From: Salinimicrobium nanhaiense
GTDB lineage: Bacteria > Bacteroidota > Bacteroidia > Flavobacteriales > Flavobacteriaceae
Assembly (NCBI GenBank): GCA_012038135.1
Contig: JAAVJQ010000004.1
Coordinates: 222,147-286,146, forward strand
DNA length: 64,000 nucleotides
Reading direction: 5' to 3'
In this document: positions 41,936 to 50,190 of the stretch, in pieces
Layout: every line of letters starts with the position of its first letter
Position numbering within the stretch: the first letter of the stretch is position 1
Notes under the pieces: model-generated
Told to the model about the DNA's origin: nothing
The model's input: only the letters and a program-made list of their open reading frames with translations
Database searches by the model: none
Translations under genes and position numbers: made by a program

Positions 41936-42538
41936 ATGAAACGAATAGGATTATCATTAATTTTCTCTGCCGCCCTTTTATTTACCGGTTGTAAAAACGA
42001 AAATCAGACAGCTGACGAAAGGGTTGATGAGCACACTAATATGACTCAGGATGAGGAAGAAGCAGGAGCTGATGACACTAGTGAAAATAAAGAACTTACA
42101 CTTCAAATCGAACCCAGAAGCGGGAGCAATGTTTCGGGAACAGTAGTTTTTACTCAGCAGAATGGAAAAGTAACCATGACAGCTGAAGTATCCGGACTTA
42201 AAAAAGGTATGCACGGAATTCACATTCATGAAAATGCAGATTGCTCGGCAGATGATGGTTCTTCGGCAGGAGGTCATTGGAATCCTACCTTTGAAGACCA
42301 CGGAAAGTGGGGAGACAGCAACGGCTACCACAGGGGAGACATAGGTAATTTCGATGTAAATTCAGAAGGTACAGGAAGCATAACCTTTACTACAGATAAA
42401 TGGTGTATTGGCTGTGAAGATGAAAAAAAGAATATTTTAGGTAAATCTGTCATCGTACATGATGGTGAAGATGATTTTACTTCTCAACCTAGTGGAGACG
42501 CAGGTTCTCGCGTAGGTTGTGCAGAGATCACCGAATAG
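41936..42538 (+). CDS. sodC: Cu/Zn superoxide dismutase, lipoprotein
   Basis: 200 residues. Lipoprotein signal MKRIGLSLIFSAALLFTGC, then an acidic linker and the SodC domain. Copper and zinc ligands are visible in GIHIHENADC, GGHWNPTFEDHGKWGD and KSVIVHDGEDDF. The active-site Arg is in GDAGSRVGCAEIT, and cysteines for the structural disulfide are at ENADC and VGC. Two additional cysteines (WCIGCED) form a CxxC unusual for classical SodC. It removes superoxide in the periplasm or at the surface. Own terminator downstream. Confidence 0.93.
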   Translation: MKRIGLSLIFSAALLFTGCKNENQTADERVDEHTNMTQDEEEAGADDTSENKELTLQIEPRSGSNVSGTVVFTQQNGKVTMTAEVSGLKKGMHGIHIHENADCSADDGSSAGGHWNPTFEDHGKWGDSNGYHRGDIGNFDVNSEGTGSITFTTDKWCIGCEDEKKNILGKSVIVHDGEDDFTSQPSGDAGSRVGCAEITE

Positions 42539-42563
42539 ATTCCTTAATAGGAAAATTTAACAA

Positions 42564-42589
42564 AAAGCGGCATTTAGCCGCTTTTTTTA
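42564..42589 (+). terminator. Terminator after sodC
   Basis: AAAGCGGC-ATTTA-GCCGCTTT stem-loop followed by T run. Confidence 0.9.
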
Positions 42590-42681
42590 TTCAAGTTTAA
42601 GTCAGTTTTCGCATGGCTTAAACAGAAATTCCCTGTTGTTTTTAGTAAGTTATCTCATTGTGAATCAATAAAATTAAAACA

Positions 42682-43452
42682 ATGAAAAAGCTGAATTTCT
42701 TTACTTACTTAATTATTACAGCTCTTCTTTTCACTTCATGTGGAGAAACCGGGGAATCAAATGAACCCGGGGAGAAAATACAAAATACTGAAGTGACAAC
42801 CGAGACCGATCAACAGGATCAACAGGTTGACCGGGTTCTTACTCAGGAAGAAAGGAATGCTCTGACTCCCGATGATGTTGTTGCAGAATTTCGTAAGGGG
42901 AACACAAGGTTCATTCAAGACAGCCTTACCCTAAGGGACAGGCAAAACAGGATTACTCAAACCAGTGAAGCTCAAAATCCAAAAGGTATGGTACTCTCTT
43001 GCATTGATAGCCGCGTACCTGTCGAAGAAATATTCGATCAGGGGCTTGGAGACCTTTTCATAGGACGAATTGCAGGAAATTTTGCCGATACCGAAATGTT
43101 GGGAAGCATGGAATATGCCACCAAAGTAGCCGGATCAAAAGTACTGGTGGTTTTAGGACACAAGAATTGCGGTGCTGTAAAATCGGCTATTGAAAAAGTT
43201 GAGCTTGGAAATATCACCGCTCTACTCAACCATATTGAACCTGCCATTGAAATGACCGATGGTTTCCCTGAGGATCAAAGGAACATCAAAAATGAGGAAT
43301 ATGTAAATGCAGTCATTAAAAATAATGTAAGGCATACCATTGAGGAGATGAGGGAGAAAAGTCCTATAATTTCTGAAATGGAAAGCAGTGGAGATATCAA
43401 AATTCTGGGTGCATTCTATGACGTCTCTAACGGAACAGTAGAATTCCTGTAG
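42682..43452 (+). CDS. Beta-class carbonic anhydrase, lipoprotein
   Basis: 256 residues. The lipoprotein signal ends LLFTSCGE, followed by a Glu/Gln/Thr-rich linker and the beta-carbonic anhydrase fold. Zinc ligands: Cys in LSCIDSRVP (C107), with the Asp-Arg dyad following, and His and Cys in VVLGHKNCGAVKS (H about 161, C about 164). It interconverts CO2 and bicarbonate, here in the periplasm or on the surface rather than in the cytoplasm. Monocistronic, ended by a strong bidirectional terminator. Confidence 0.94.
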   Translation: MKKLNFFTYLIITALLFTSCGETGESNEPGEKIQNTEVTTETDQQDQQVDRVLTQEERNALTPDDVVAEFRKGNTRFIQDSLTLRDRQNRITQTSEAQNPKGMVLSCIDSRVPVEEIFDQGLGDLFIGRIAGNFADTEMLGSMEYATKVAGSKVLVVLGHKNCGAVKSAIEKVELGNITALLNHIEPAIEMTDGFPEDQRNIKNEEYVNAVIKNNVRHTIEEMREKSPIISEMESSGDIKILGAFYDVSNGTVEFL

Positions 43453-43472
43453 GAATCAGGACTTAAAGTTTA

Positions 43473-43512
43473 AAGGGCTGCTGAAAATGTCATTTTCAGC
43501 AGCCCTTTTTTT
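43473..43512. terminator. Bidirectional terminator between carbonic anhydrase and NDH-2
   Basis: A stem of about 17 bp, AAGGGCTGCTGAAAATG / CATTTTCAGCAGCCCTT, followed by T run; the genes are convergent. Confidence 0.9.
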
Positions 43513-44821
43513 ATACCTTCTTTTGATCTACCTCGAGGTTTTCCTTATTGCTTTTAAACGGCCTTATGATCAACCTCGCAGCTTTATCAAAATTCACATA
43601 ATTATACACCCAATTAAAGAAGGTGATCAGTCTGTTCCTGAAACCTACTAAAAAGTACAGATGAATGAACATCCAGATGAACCAGGCAAAAAATCCTCCA
43701 AATTTTAATTTTCCAAGGTCCACAACGGCTTTATTCCTTCCTACCGTTGCCATAGTTCCTTTGTCGTTGTATTCAAATGGCAGCATCTGTTCCTTGTTCA
43801 AAATGCGCTTTAAATTTTTTGCCAAATGCCTCCCCTGCTGTATTGCCGGTTGGGCCACCATGGGATGACCTTTTGGATAATCTTCGCTGCGCATTACAGC
43901 TATATCTCCTATGGCAAAAATATTCTCGTAACCTCTTACCTGGTTGAAAATATTGACTTCATAACGATCTGCTTTCTCCACGATAGAAGATGCATTGAGC
44001 CCTTCAACCGGCGCTCCCGAAACTCCTGCAGCCCAGATAAAAGTTGACGTATAAAAATTGAGATCTTCCTGGTTAGTGGTCACTTTTAGTCCGTCGTATT
44101 CCTCCACCATGGTATTTAGATGGATCTGCACTCCTAACTCCTTCAGAAATTTTTCGGCTTTAGCTGATGCTTTTTCACTCATGGGTGGCAGCACCCTGTC
44201 CAGTCCTTCTACAAGGTGGATCTCCATTTCGTTGGGATCAAGGTCCCTAAAGTCCCTGGGAACAATATGGTTCCTAACTTCAGCAATGGCGCCGCACAAT
44301 TCCACTCCTGTAGGCCCGGCTCCTGCAATTACGAAGTTGAGGAGCATTTTCCTTTTTTCAGGATCTTCGGTGATCACTGCCTGTTCCAGGTTTTCTAAAA
44401 TAAGACTCCTGATGTTCAAGGCCTGCGGAATGGTCTTCATCCACATCGCATTTTTTTCAATGCTTTTATTTCCGAAGAAATTTGTACGGGAACCTGTGGC
44501 AATTATCAGGTAGTCATATGCCAGCTCCCCTATTGAAGTAAGGATCTTGTTCTCTTCAGGAATGATCCGTTCCACTTCGGCCAGTCTAAAATATCCTTCG
44601 GTACTATGGCGGGTGATCTTCCGCAGAGGATATGCAATAGAATCGGGTTCAAGACCCGAGGTGGAAACCTGGTACAAGAGCGGCTGAAAAGTATGGTAGT
44701 TATGCCTGTCCATAAGTACTACTTGTAATTTTTCCTTTACTAGATGTTTCGCAAGGGAAATTCCGGCAAAACCTCCACCAACGATCACAACCCGCGGGTA
44801 TTCAGAAATTGGAATGTTCAT
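43511..44821 (-). CDS. ndh: Type II NADH dehydrogenase-like FAD oxidoreductase
   Basis: 436 residues. Two nucleotide-binding motifs: FAD at VVIVGGGFAGISLAKHL (residues 11-27) and NAD(P)H at FVIAGAGPTGVELCGAIAE (near 165). The FAD ATG-like segment is FAIGDIAVM. A hydrophobic C-terminal hairpin (FAWFIWMFIHLYFLVGF) anchors it to the inner membrane. It oxidises NADH and reduces quinone without proton pumping. Monocistronic, divergent from a sigma factor gene. Confidence 0.92.
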   Translation of the reverse strand: MNIPISEYPRVVIVGGGFAGISLAKHLVKEKLQVVLMDRHNYHTFQPLLYQVSTSGLEPDSIAYPLRKITRHSTEGYFRLAEVERIIPEENKILTSIGELAYDYLIIATGSRTNFFGNKSIEKNAMWMKTIPQALNIRSLILENLEQAVITEDPEKRKMLLNFVIAGAGPTGVELCGAIAEVRNHIVPRDFRDLDPNEMEIHLVEGLDRVLPPMSEKASAKAEKFLKELGVQIHLNTMVEEYDGLKVTTNQEDLNFYTSTFIWAAGVSGAPVEGLNASSIVEKADRYEVNIFNQVRGYENIFAIGDIAVMRSEDYPKGHPMVAQPAIQQGRHLAKNLKRILNKEQMLPFEYNDKGTMATVGRNKAVVDLGKLKFGGFFAWFIWMFIHLYFLVGFRNRLITFFNWVYNYVNFDKAARLIIRPFKSNKENLEVDQKKV

Positions 44822-44937
44822 AGAATTTGAGCATTTATCTCAAAGTTATAGCTTTCTCTATAGAAAAAAGAAGATTAATAAACTTTCCTTCAAATTGTAA
44901 CAAGTAAGGTAAATTCGCTACTTACCAGTATCTATAC

Positions 44938-45432
44938 ATGAAGAGTAACCTGGAACATGAGTTTGTAAGTAATCTTGAAAAGCACCAGAATATCGTGCAC
45001 AAGATCTGCCGTATGTATACCAATGACCGGGAAGCTCATAATGACCTTTTTCAGGAAGTAACCATACAGCTTTGGAAAGCTTACCCAAAATTCAGGGGAG
45101 ATTCCAAGTTTAGTACCTGGATGTACAGAGTTGCCCTAAACACCGCCATTACCCTGTACAGGAAATCCAAAAAAGACCTCCACACTCAAAATTTTGATGA
45201 GGTAAGTTTTAAAATAAAAGCAGAAGTTTACGATGATGAGGTGGAACAGCAGTTACAACTCATGTACAAAGCCGTTAAAGAATTGAATGATATAGATAAA
45301 GCCCTGGTATTCCTTTATCTGGAAGACCAGTCATATAAAGAAATTTCAGATACACTGGGGATTTCTGAAGTTAATGCACGCGTGAAGATGAACAGGATCA
45401 AGAAAACCCTCAAAAATATTTTAAATCCGTAA
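44938..45432 (+). CDS. RNA polymerase sigma factor, sigma-70 family (ECF-like)
   Basis: 164 residues. Region 2 contains DLFQEVTIQLWKAYPKFRGDSKFSTWMYRVALNTAI (quoted here in overlapping parts DLFQEVTIQLWKAYPKF and FSTWMYRVALNTAI). Region 4 has LYLEDQSYKEISDTLGISEVNARVKMNRIKK. It is followed after seven bases by a four-helix membrane protein that may be its regulator. The target genes are not identifiable; it differs from the sigma factor at 6.4 kb in sequence and in partner. Confidence 0.92.
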   Translation: MKSNLEHEFVSNLEKHQNIVHKICRMYTNDREAHNDLFQEVTIQLWKAYPKFRGDSKFSTWMYRVALNTAITLYRKSKKDLHTQNFDEVSFKIKAEVYDDEVEQQLQLMYKAVKELNDIDKALVFLYLEDQSYKEISDTLGISEVNARVKMNRIKKTLKNILNP

Positions 45433-45439
45433 AGACCCC

Positions 45440-46078
45440 ATGGATGAATTAGAATTTTTAAAACAGAACTGGAAAAAGCAGGAAGAACATCTTCCCAGGC
45501 TTTCTTATGATGAGATCTATAAAATGTTATGGAAGAGATCATCTTCTATTGTAAAATGGATCTTTGTTATAAGCATTGTAGAACTTTTACTTTCCACCTT
45601 GCTTAGCATTTATATGGCAGATGCCAATTATTGGGCACAAATGGAAACCCTGCATTTAAAACAGGCCACCATTTATGTATATATCATAAGCTACCTTATC
45701 ACCTTTTATTTCATTTACTGTTTTTACAGGAATTACAGACGAATTTCCAGTACAGACGATGCTGCCACCCTTATGAAAAATATTATAAAAACCCGAAAAA
45801 CGGTAAAGACGTATATCGCCTACATCCTAATTTCTACCGGGGTCTATTCTGTTGTGATCACCTGGTTTACCATCCAAAATCATCAAATGGTTCAGGATGT
45901 TAAGGATGCTTCAAAATATACTTTTGATACAATGGATTGGGTGAAATTTACTGTTGCGGGTTTCATCATTCTTGCTATTTTCCTTGTTGCCTTATGGCTC
46001 TTCTACAGATTGATCTACGGAATTTTGTTGGGTAGATTAAAGCGAAATTATAAGGAGTTGAAAAAGCTCGAAATGTAG
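45440..46078 (+). CDS. Four-span membrane protein, putative regulator of the preceding sigma factor
   Basis: 212 residues, no family recognised. A soluble N-terminus of about 36 residues (MDELEFLKQNWKKQEEHLPRL) may face the cytoplasm. Four hydrophobic segments follow at about 37-60, 72-96, 114-136 and 168-193. Tight spacing to the sigma factor gene (7 nt) suggests an anti-sigma-like or sensor role; the N-terminal helix is the natural candidate to touch the sigma factor. This is inference from position and topology. A heptad-repeat region begins directly after its stop. Confidence 0.75.
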   Translation: MDELEFLKQNWKKQEEHLPRLSYDEIYKMLWKRSSSIVKWIFVISIVELLLSTLLSIYMADANYWAQMETLHLKQATIYVYIISYLITFYFIYCFYRNYRRISSTDDAATLMKNIIKTRKTVKTYIAYILISTGVYSVVITWFTIQNHQMVQDVKDASKYTFDTMDWVKFTVAGFIILAIFLVALWLFYRLIYGILLGRLKRNYKELKKLEM

Positions 46079-46080
46079 AC

Positions 46081-46215
46081 GTATTGTGCGTTGCAGGTTA
46101 CGTGTTGCAGGTAGTTTATGTTGAGAGGTGGGGGTTGAGAGTTCTTAATCAACACTTACTTATCAATTTAACTGACCAAGACTGATCACTAATCACTAAT
46201 CACTGAGCACTATTT
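46081..46215. repeat. Gene-free heptanucleotide array region (locus H3)
   Basis: The left array 46081-46115 reads gtattgt, gcgttgc, aggttac, gtgttgc, aggtagt. A second run 46120-46147 reads gttgaga, ggtgggg, gttgaga, gttctta. The right array 46181-46215 reads actgatc, actaatc, actaatc, actgagc, actattt, and its last bases form part of the plsC stop codon (minus strand). All have period 7 but different unit sequences. It starts 3 nt after the stop of the upstream gene, so it fills the space between two convergent genes. Confidence 0.6.
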
Positions 46216-47029
46216 AATACTCCCCTTCATAATCCCAGCTTCTGGTTTTATTAAGTTCTTCCATGACTTCAAGAGCTTCTCTGGGGATCACTTTAAGGAA
46301 GGAAGGGTGCTGTTCAATAGCATATTCCAGCTTTTCCACGATCTCTTCCACCGTTTCATTCTCATAATCTATTAGGAGTGGTTCCTTGATCTGGAAGGAT
46401 TGTAAAATGCCTTTTTTTCTTATTCTCAAACCTTTTTTATCAAAAGACCTTCTAAATCCGTCGATAACAATAGGAATAACTATCGGTTTGTATTGTTTGA
46501 TGATGTGCGCTGTTCCTTTTCTAATAGGTTTAAATGGCTTGGTGGTACCCTGCGGAAAAGTGATCACCCAACCATCCTCTAAGGCAATTCCAATATTCTT
46601 ATGATCATCGAGGTTTACCTCCCGCTGCACTTCTTTGCCTTTTTCACGCCAGGTTCTTTCAACAGAGACGGCTCCGGCATAAGCCATCATACGGGTAAGG
46701 AAGCCTGCGTTCATGGTTTCCTTGGCTGCAACATAATAGATGTTGAGCTTAGGCTGCCATAGGTAACCTACATTTTTGATAGAATCTACCCTTCCGCTTA
46801 AGGCCGCATTAAATACGTGGAACATGGCCGTAACATCGGCAAAATAGGTTTGGTGGTTGGAAACGAACAGCACATTATTGTCGGGCAGATTTTTAATGAT
46901 TTCAGAACCTTCAATTTTGAGTTCATTAAAGCCCCGATACCTGCGGTGGGATAGCACTCCAAAAATGCGGATGAGCCATTTTTTTACAAAAAGATAATGT
47001 CCAAAAGGATTCTTTTTCAATATCCCCAT
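46214..47029 (-). CDS. Lysophospholipid/1-acyl-glycerol-3-phosphate acyltransferase (PlsC-like)
   Basis: 271 residues. Acylates a lysophospholipid at the inner membrane. The acyltransferase motif reads VSNHQTYFADVTAMF: the His (residue 59) and Asp (65) are separated by five residues rather than the four of the classical HX4D box. The FPQGTTKPFKPIRKGTAH block corresponds to the FPEGTRS glycerol-phosphate site, and PIVIPIVIDGF to the last block. It has no long transmembrane anchor beyond hydrophobic patches. It lies about 46 nt downstream of the Nudix gene on the same strand. Its stop codon overlaps the heptad array. Confidence 0.88.
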   Translation of the reverse strand: MGILKKNPFGHYLFVKKWLIRIFGVLSHRRYRGFNELKIEGSEIIKNLPDNNVLFVSNHQTYFADVTAMFHVFNAALSGRVDSIKNVGYLWQPKLNIYYVAAKETMNAGFLTRMMAYAGAVSVERTWREKGKEVQREVNLDDHKNIGIALEDGWVITFPQGTTKPFKPIRKGTAHIIKQYKPIVIPIVIDGFRRSFDKKGLRIRKKGILQSFQIKEPLLIDYENETVEEIVEKLEYAIEQHPSFLKVIPREALEVMEELNKTRSWDYEGEY

Positions 47030-47075
47030 TTGTTCCCTTACATTTTAAAGAAGAACAAAGATACTTATTTAAAAC

Positions 47076-47717
47076 TTACAGCGCCTGCTCCAGAATGTCT
47101 TTCATTTCACTCAACATCATTGCTGTGGCGCCCCAAACAATATGCCCCCCCAGGATAAATGCCGGCACTTCAATTTCCGTGGCGTAAGAAGTGCTAAGGG
47201 TTTCTCTGGTAAGACTGGAGTCATTGAGAAAATCTAAAAGATTGATCTCCAATACAGATTCCACTTCCTCCTCCTGCGGGATAAGTATAGGTGTCTTCTT
47301 CATGATTCCCATAAAGGGATGTACCCAGAAATTACTGGGAGGAATATATAATCTCGTTAATTCTTTAATCACTTCCACTTCATGTTGTGGAATCCCTACT
47401 TCCTCTTCAGTTTCTCTTAACGCTGTGTGTGCAAGGTCTCTGTCTTCGGGTTCCACTCTTCCCCCGGGAAATCCCACCTGATTGGAATGCACTCCCTGAT
47501 AAGTCTTTCTCAGGATGAGCACAAATTTCGTTTCCTCCTGTTGTCCCGGGTAGAATACCGCCATAACTGCCGCTTTCTTGGGATTTTTCTGCTCAATATT
47601 CAGGTTCTCCAGCTCCTGTAGCCGCAGCATAGGTGCCAATTTGTAATGCGACTCTTCTCCGGGAAGTTTAATTTTCCTTAATTTCGGACTTATATTGAGA
47701 AAATTCTGAAAATTCAT
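47076..47717 (-). CDS. Nudix hydrolase, coenzyme A pyrophosphatase-like
   Basis: 213 residues. The Nudix box is complete: GFPGGRVEPEDRDLAHTAL then RETEEEVGI (GX5EX7REUXEEXGU). The preceding TYQGVHSNQVGFPGG is the NUDT7/NudL-type signature of CoA diphosphatases. It probably hydrolyses CoA or a CoA derivative to 4'-phosphopantetheine and adenosine 3',5'-bisphosphate. Its ATG (47715-47717) overlaps the ATG of the divergent cyclophilin gene by two bases. Confidence 0.9.
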   Translation of the reverse strand: MNFQNFLNISPKLRKIKLPGEESHYKLAPMLRLQELENLNIEQKNPKKAAVMAVFYPGQQEETKFVLILRKTYQGVHSNQVGFPGGRVEPEDRDLAHTALRETEEEVGIPQHEVEVIKELTRLYIPPSNFWVHPFMGIMKKTPILIPQEEEVESVLEINLLDFLNDSSLTRETLSTSYATEIEVPAFILGGHIVWGATAMMLSEMKDILEQAL

Positions 47718-48459
47718 GAGATCTTATTTCCTGATGATTTGTGTAGCAGCCATCTTAGCAAGTTGTGAAGATAAAAAAACTCCCTCACAAATCGGCACCC
47801 CAGAAGAGTCTGAAATCAACGAAACGGTGCAGCCGGATACCGTAACCAGAGACAACACCAAAGTTGAAAAAGTGGTGGAGGCTGAAGAAAAAGCTCCTGA
47901 AAGGGAAGGACCTGCTATAGTGCAGGAAGAATTCATTCCTTTCATGATGAAATACCACAAAGAACATGATGAGAACCGGGTGCGGATAAAAACCCGTTTC
48001 GGAAACATCGATGTGGAACTTTACCGGGACACTCCCCTACATAGGGCGAATTTCCTGTATATGGTGAATAATGACTATTACGATGGCACCTTTTTTCACA
48101 GGGTAGCAGATGGATTTGTGATCCAGGGAGGAAATTCAGATAATCCGGACACCAACAAAAAGCGCTTCAAAATAGGAGATTACCTCATCCCCAGCGAATT
48201 TGATGCGGGACACAAACACGTGAGAGGTGCACTTTCTGCTGCAAAATACGCAGAGCAAAACGTGAGTAAGGCTTCTTCTCCCTATGAATTCTTTATTGTA
48301 CAGAGCGAACGGGGAGCCCATCATTTGGATAATGATCACACCGTATTCGGTAGGGTGATCTCAGGAATGGATGTGGTAGATAAGATCAACAAGGTCCCTG
48401 TTGATCAAAGTGAATGGCCTCTAACCAATATTCACATTGAAATGGAAATTCTTGATTAA
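47716..48459 (+). CDS. Peptidyl-prolyl isomerase, cyclophilin type, lipoprotein
   Basis: 247 residues. The lipoprotein signal MRSYFLMICVAAILASCED is followed by an acidic Glu-rich linker (up to about residue 80) and the cyclophilin domain. RFGNIDVELYRDTPLHRANF, the active-site FFHRVADGFVIQGG and FFIVQSERGAHHLDNDHTVFG match the bacterial PpiA/PpiB core. It catalyses proline isomerisation of exported proteins. Its start overlaps the divergent Nudix start, and its stop directly abuts the stop of the convergent RDD gene. Confidence 0.92.
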   Translation: MRSYFLMICVAAILASCEDKKTPSQIGTPEESEINETVQPDTVTRDNTKVEKVVEAEEKAPEREGPAIVQEEFIPFMMKYHKEHDENRVRIKTRFGNIDVELYRDTPLHRANFLYMVNNDYYDGTFFHRVADGFVIQGGNSDNPDTNKKRFKIGDYLIPSEFDAGHKHVRGALSAAKYAEQNVSKASSPYEFFIVQSERGAHHLDNDHTVFGRVISGMDVVDKINKVPVDQSEWPLTNIHIEMEILD

Positions 48460-49173
48460 TTACTGCTGTGTGTAATAGCTGTAATCTTTAAGTACTGTTT
48501 TTATGAACTGAAGCGGTTTTTCTTCAGGAGTAACCTGCAGTAGATCAGAAACTTTATTGGATAATTTTCCTATAACGCGGTAATTGGAATTCTTAAGAGA
48601 TTCCCGGTAGATCTCCTTAATCTCCTGCACATCCAGGTCGCTCAACATGGTAACCTGCGGGTATTGAGGCCTGTAATCTTCAGGAACATTGACCAGCACC
48701 GTACGATCAAGTCCTACGCGTGATTTTTCGGAAATAACGGTTGTACCGGCCGCGAGATCTCCCAGTCTTTGTCCTCTCCCGGTTAAGAGGATAGTAACCA
48801 CGGCAACACTTCCACTGGTGATACTAATATCTACAATTCTAAGAAGCCAACGTACTAAATAGTTTGAAAACGCCGGTTTGGATCCATCAAGTTTTACAAC
48901 TCGTAGCTCTAAAGCTGCTTTTCCGGGAGATCTCCCATTCCACAAGCTTTCCCATAGTAGAAAATACAATAACAATGGCAGGAAGATCACAGAAACAAAC
49001 AACCACTCCTGGTCGCCAGCTACATTAAGGCCTGCCATCATAAAAAAAGCTAAAACCACGTAAATGACCATTATTACGAAGTCGATGAGATAAGCAAGGA
49101 TGCGCTCCCCTACTCCTGCTACGTTTTGAGTAATGCTTATATTTTGAGCAGTTTCAATTTGAAAATTATCCAT
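48460..49173 (-). CDS. RDD family membrane protein
   Basis: 237 residues. The RDD domain spans about residues 15-150, with VGERILAYLIDFVIMVIYV (Arg and Asp of the family name), the central SLWNGRSPGKAALELRVV and the later RWLLRIVDI. Three to four transmembrane helices are visible. The C-terminal 90 residues are soluble. It is divergent from the SpoIIM-like gene, whose start lies only 36 nt away, and forms the left part of an envelope gene cluster widespread in Bacteroidota. No molecular function is established. Confidence 0.9.
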   Translation of the reverse strand: MDNFQIETAQNISITQNVAGVGERILAYLIDFVIMVIYVVLAFFMMAGLNVAGDQEWLFVSVIFLPLLLYFLLWESLWNGRSPGKAALELRVVKLDGSKPAFSNYLVRWLLRIVDISITSGSVAVVTILLTGRGQRLGDLAAGTTVISEKSRVGLDRTVLVNVPEDYRPQYPQVTMLSDLDVQEIKEIYRESLKNSNYRVIGKLSNKVSDLLQVTPEEKPLQFIKTVLKDYSYYTQQ

Positions 49174-49209
49174 TTAATACGTTTCTTTGAGACAAACTTA
49201 CTACAGAGA

Positions 49210-50190
49210 ATGCGTGAGGCTGCTTTCGTGAAGCAAAATAAGAATAATTGGCAAAGATTTGAGAATGCCCTTCAAAATAATGCTCATGTTGATCCCAATG
49301 AACTTTCGGTCCTTTACCTGGAGGTAACAGACCATCTTAGCTACGCCCAAACCTTCTATCCAAATAGCAATACTTTGCTTTATCTTAACGGGCTGGCTTC
49401 CAGGGCACATCAAAAGATCTATCGCAACAAAAAAGAATCGCGCAATCGCTTTATCACTTTTTTTACTGAAGAATTTCCGCGGGAATTTTTTCGTTACCAG
49501 AAGCAATTGCTGCTGGCATTCCTGGTATTTATGATATTTGTGGCTGCCGGAAGTTTTTCCGCAGCCAGTGACGGGGCTTTTGTAAGATCCATTCTGGGAG
49601 ATGCCTATATCAACATGACCCTCGAAAATATAGCAAATGATGATCCCATGGCTGTCTATAAAAAAATGGGAGAAATGGAAATGTTCCTCGGCATCACCAT
49701 CAATAATGTAAGGGTGGCATTAATGGCCTTTGTCTTTGGTATTTTCGCCGGCCTTGGAACTTTGTACATCGTCATGCAGAATGCAATTATGCTGGGTTCC
49801 TTTCAATATTTCTTTTACGAACAGGGCCTGCTATGGGAATCTGTAAGGACCATATGGATCCATGGCACTATTGAGATCTCTGTGATCATCGTGGCTGCCT
49901 GTGCAGGCCTGGTGGTAGGGAAAGGCATACTTTTCCCCGGAACTTTTACCAGGCTTACTTCCTTTGTACAAGGAGTAAAAGCCGGATTAAAAATTGTGAT
50001 CAGCACAGTTCCCTTTTTCATCATCGCAGGATTCCTGGAAGGTTTTGTCACCCGCCATACCGAAATGCCCGATTGGATCGCCATCATTATTATATCACTT
50101 TCGTTAGGACTCATCCTTTTTTACTACGTATTTTACCCCATATATTTAAACCGACCCTCCAACAATGTCACACAAGACCATCGAATTTAA
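49210..50190 (+). CDS. Stage II sporulation protein M (SpoIIM) family membrane protein
   Basis: 326 residues from the ATG at 49210 (MREAAFVKQNKNNWQRFENAL), the usual start in Bacteroidota; an upstream start would overlap the RDD gene. A soluble helical N-terminus of about 95 residues precedes five or more hydrophobic helices (LLAFLVFMIFVAAGSF, NVRVALMAFVFGIFAGLG, later EISVIIVAACAGLVVGKG). SpoIIM proteins act in septal peptidoglycan remodelling in Bacillus; the organism is not expected to sporulate, so the role here is different or unknown. The next gene overlaps its end by 26 nt. Confidence 0.9.
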   Translation: MREAAFVKQNKNNWQRFENALQNNAHVDPNELSVLYLEVTDHLSYAQTFYPNSNTLLYLNGLASRAHQKIYRNKKESRNRFITFFTEEFPREFFRYQKQLLLAFLVFMIFVAAGSFSAASDGAFVRSILGDAYINMTLENIANDDPMAVYKKMGEMEMFLGITINNVRVALMAFVFGIFAGLGTLYIVMQNAIMLGSFQYFFYEQGLLWESVRTIWIHGTIEISVIIVAACAGLVVGKGILFPGTFTRLTSFVQGVKAGLKIVISTVPFFIIAGFLEGFVTRHTEMPDWIAIIIISLSLGLILFYYVFYPIYLNRPSNNVTQDHRI

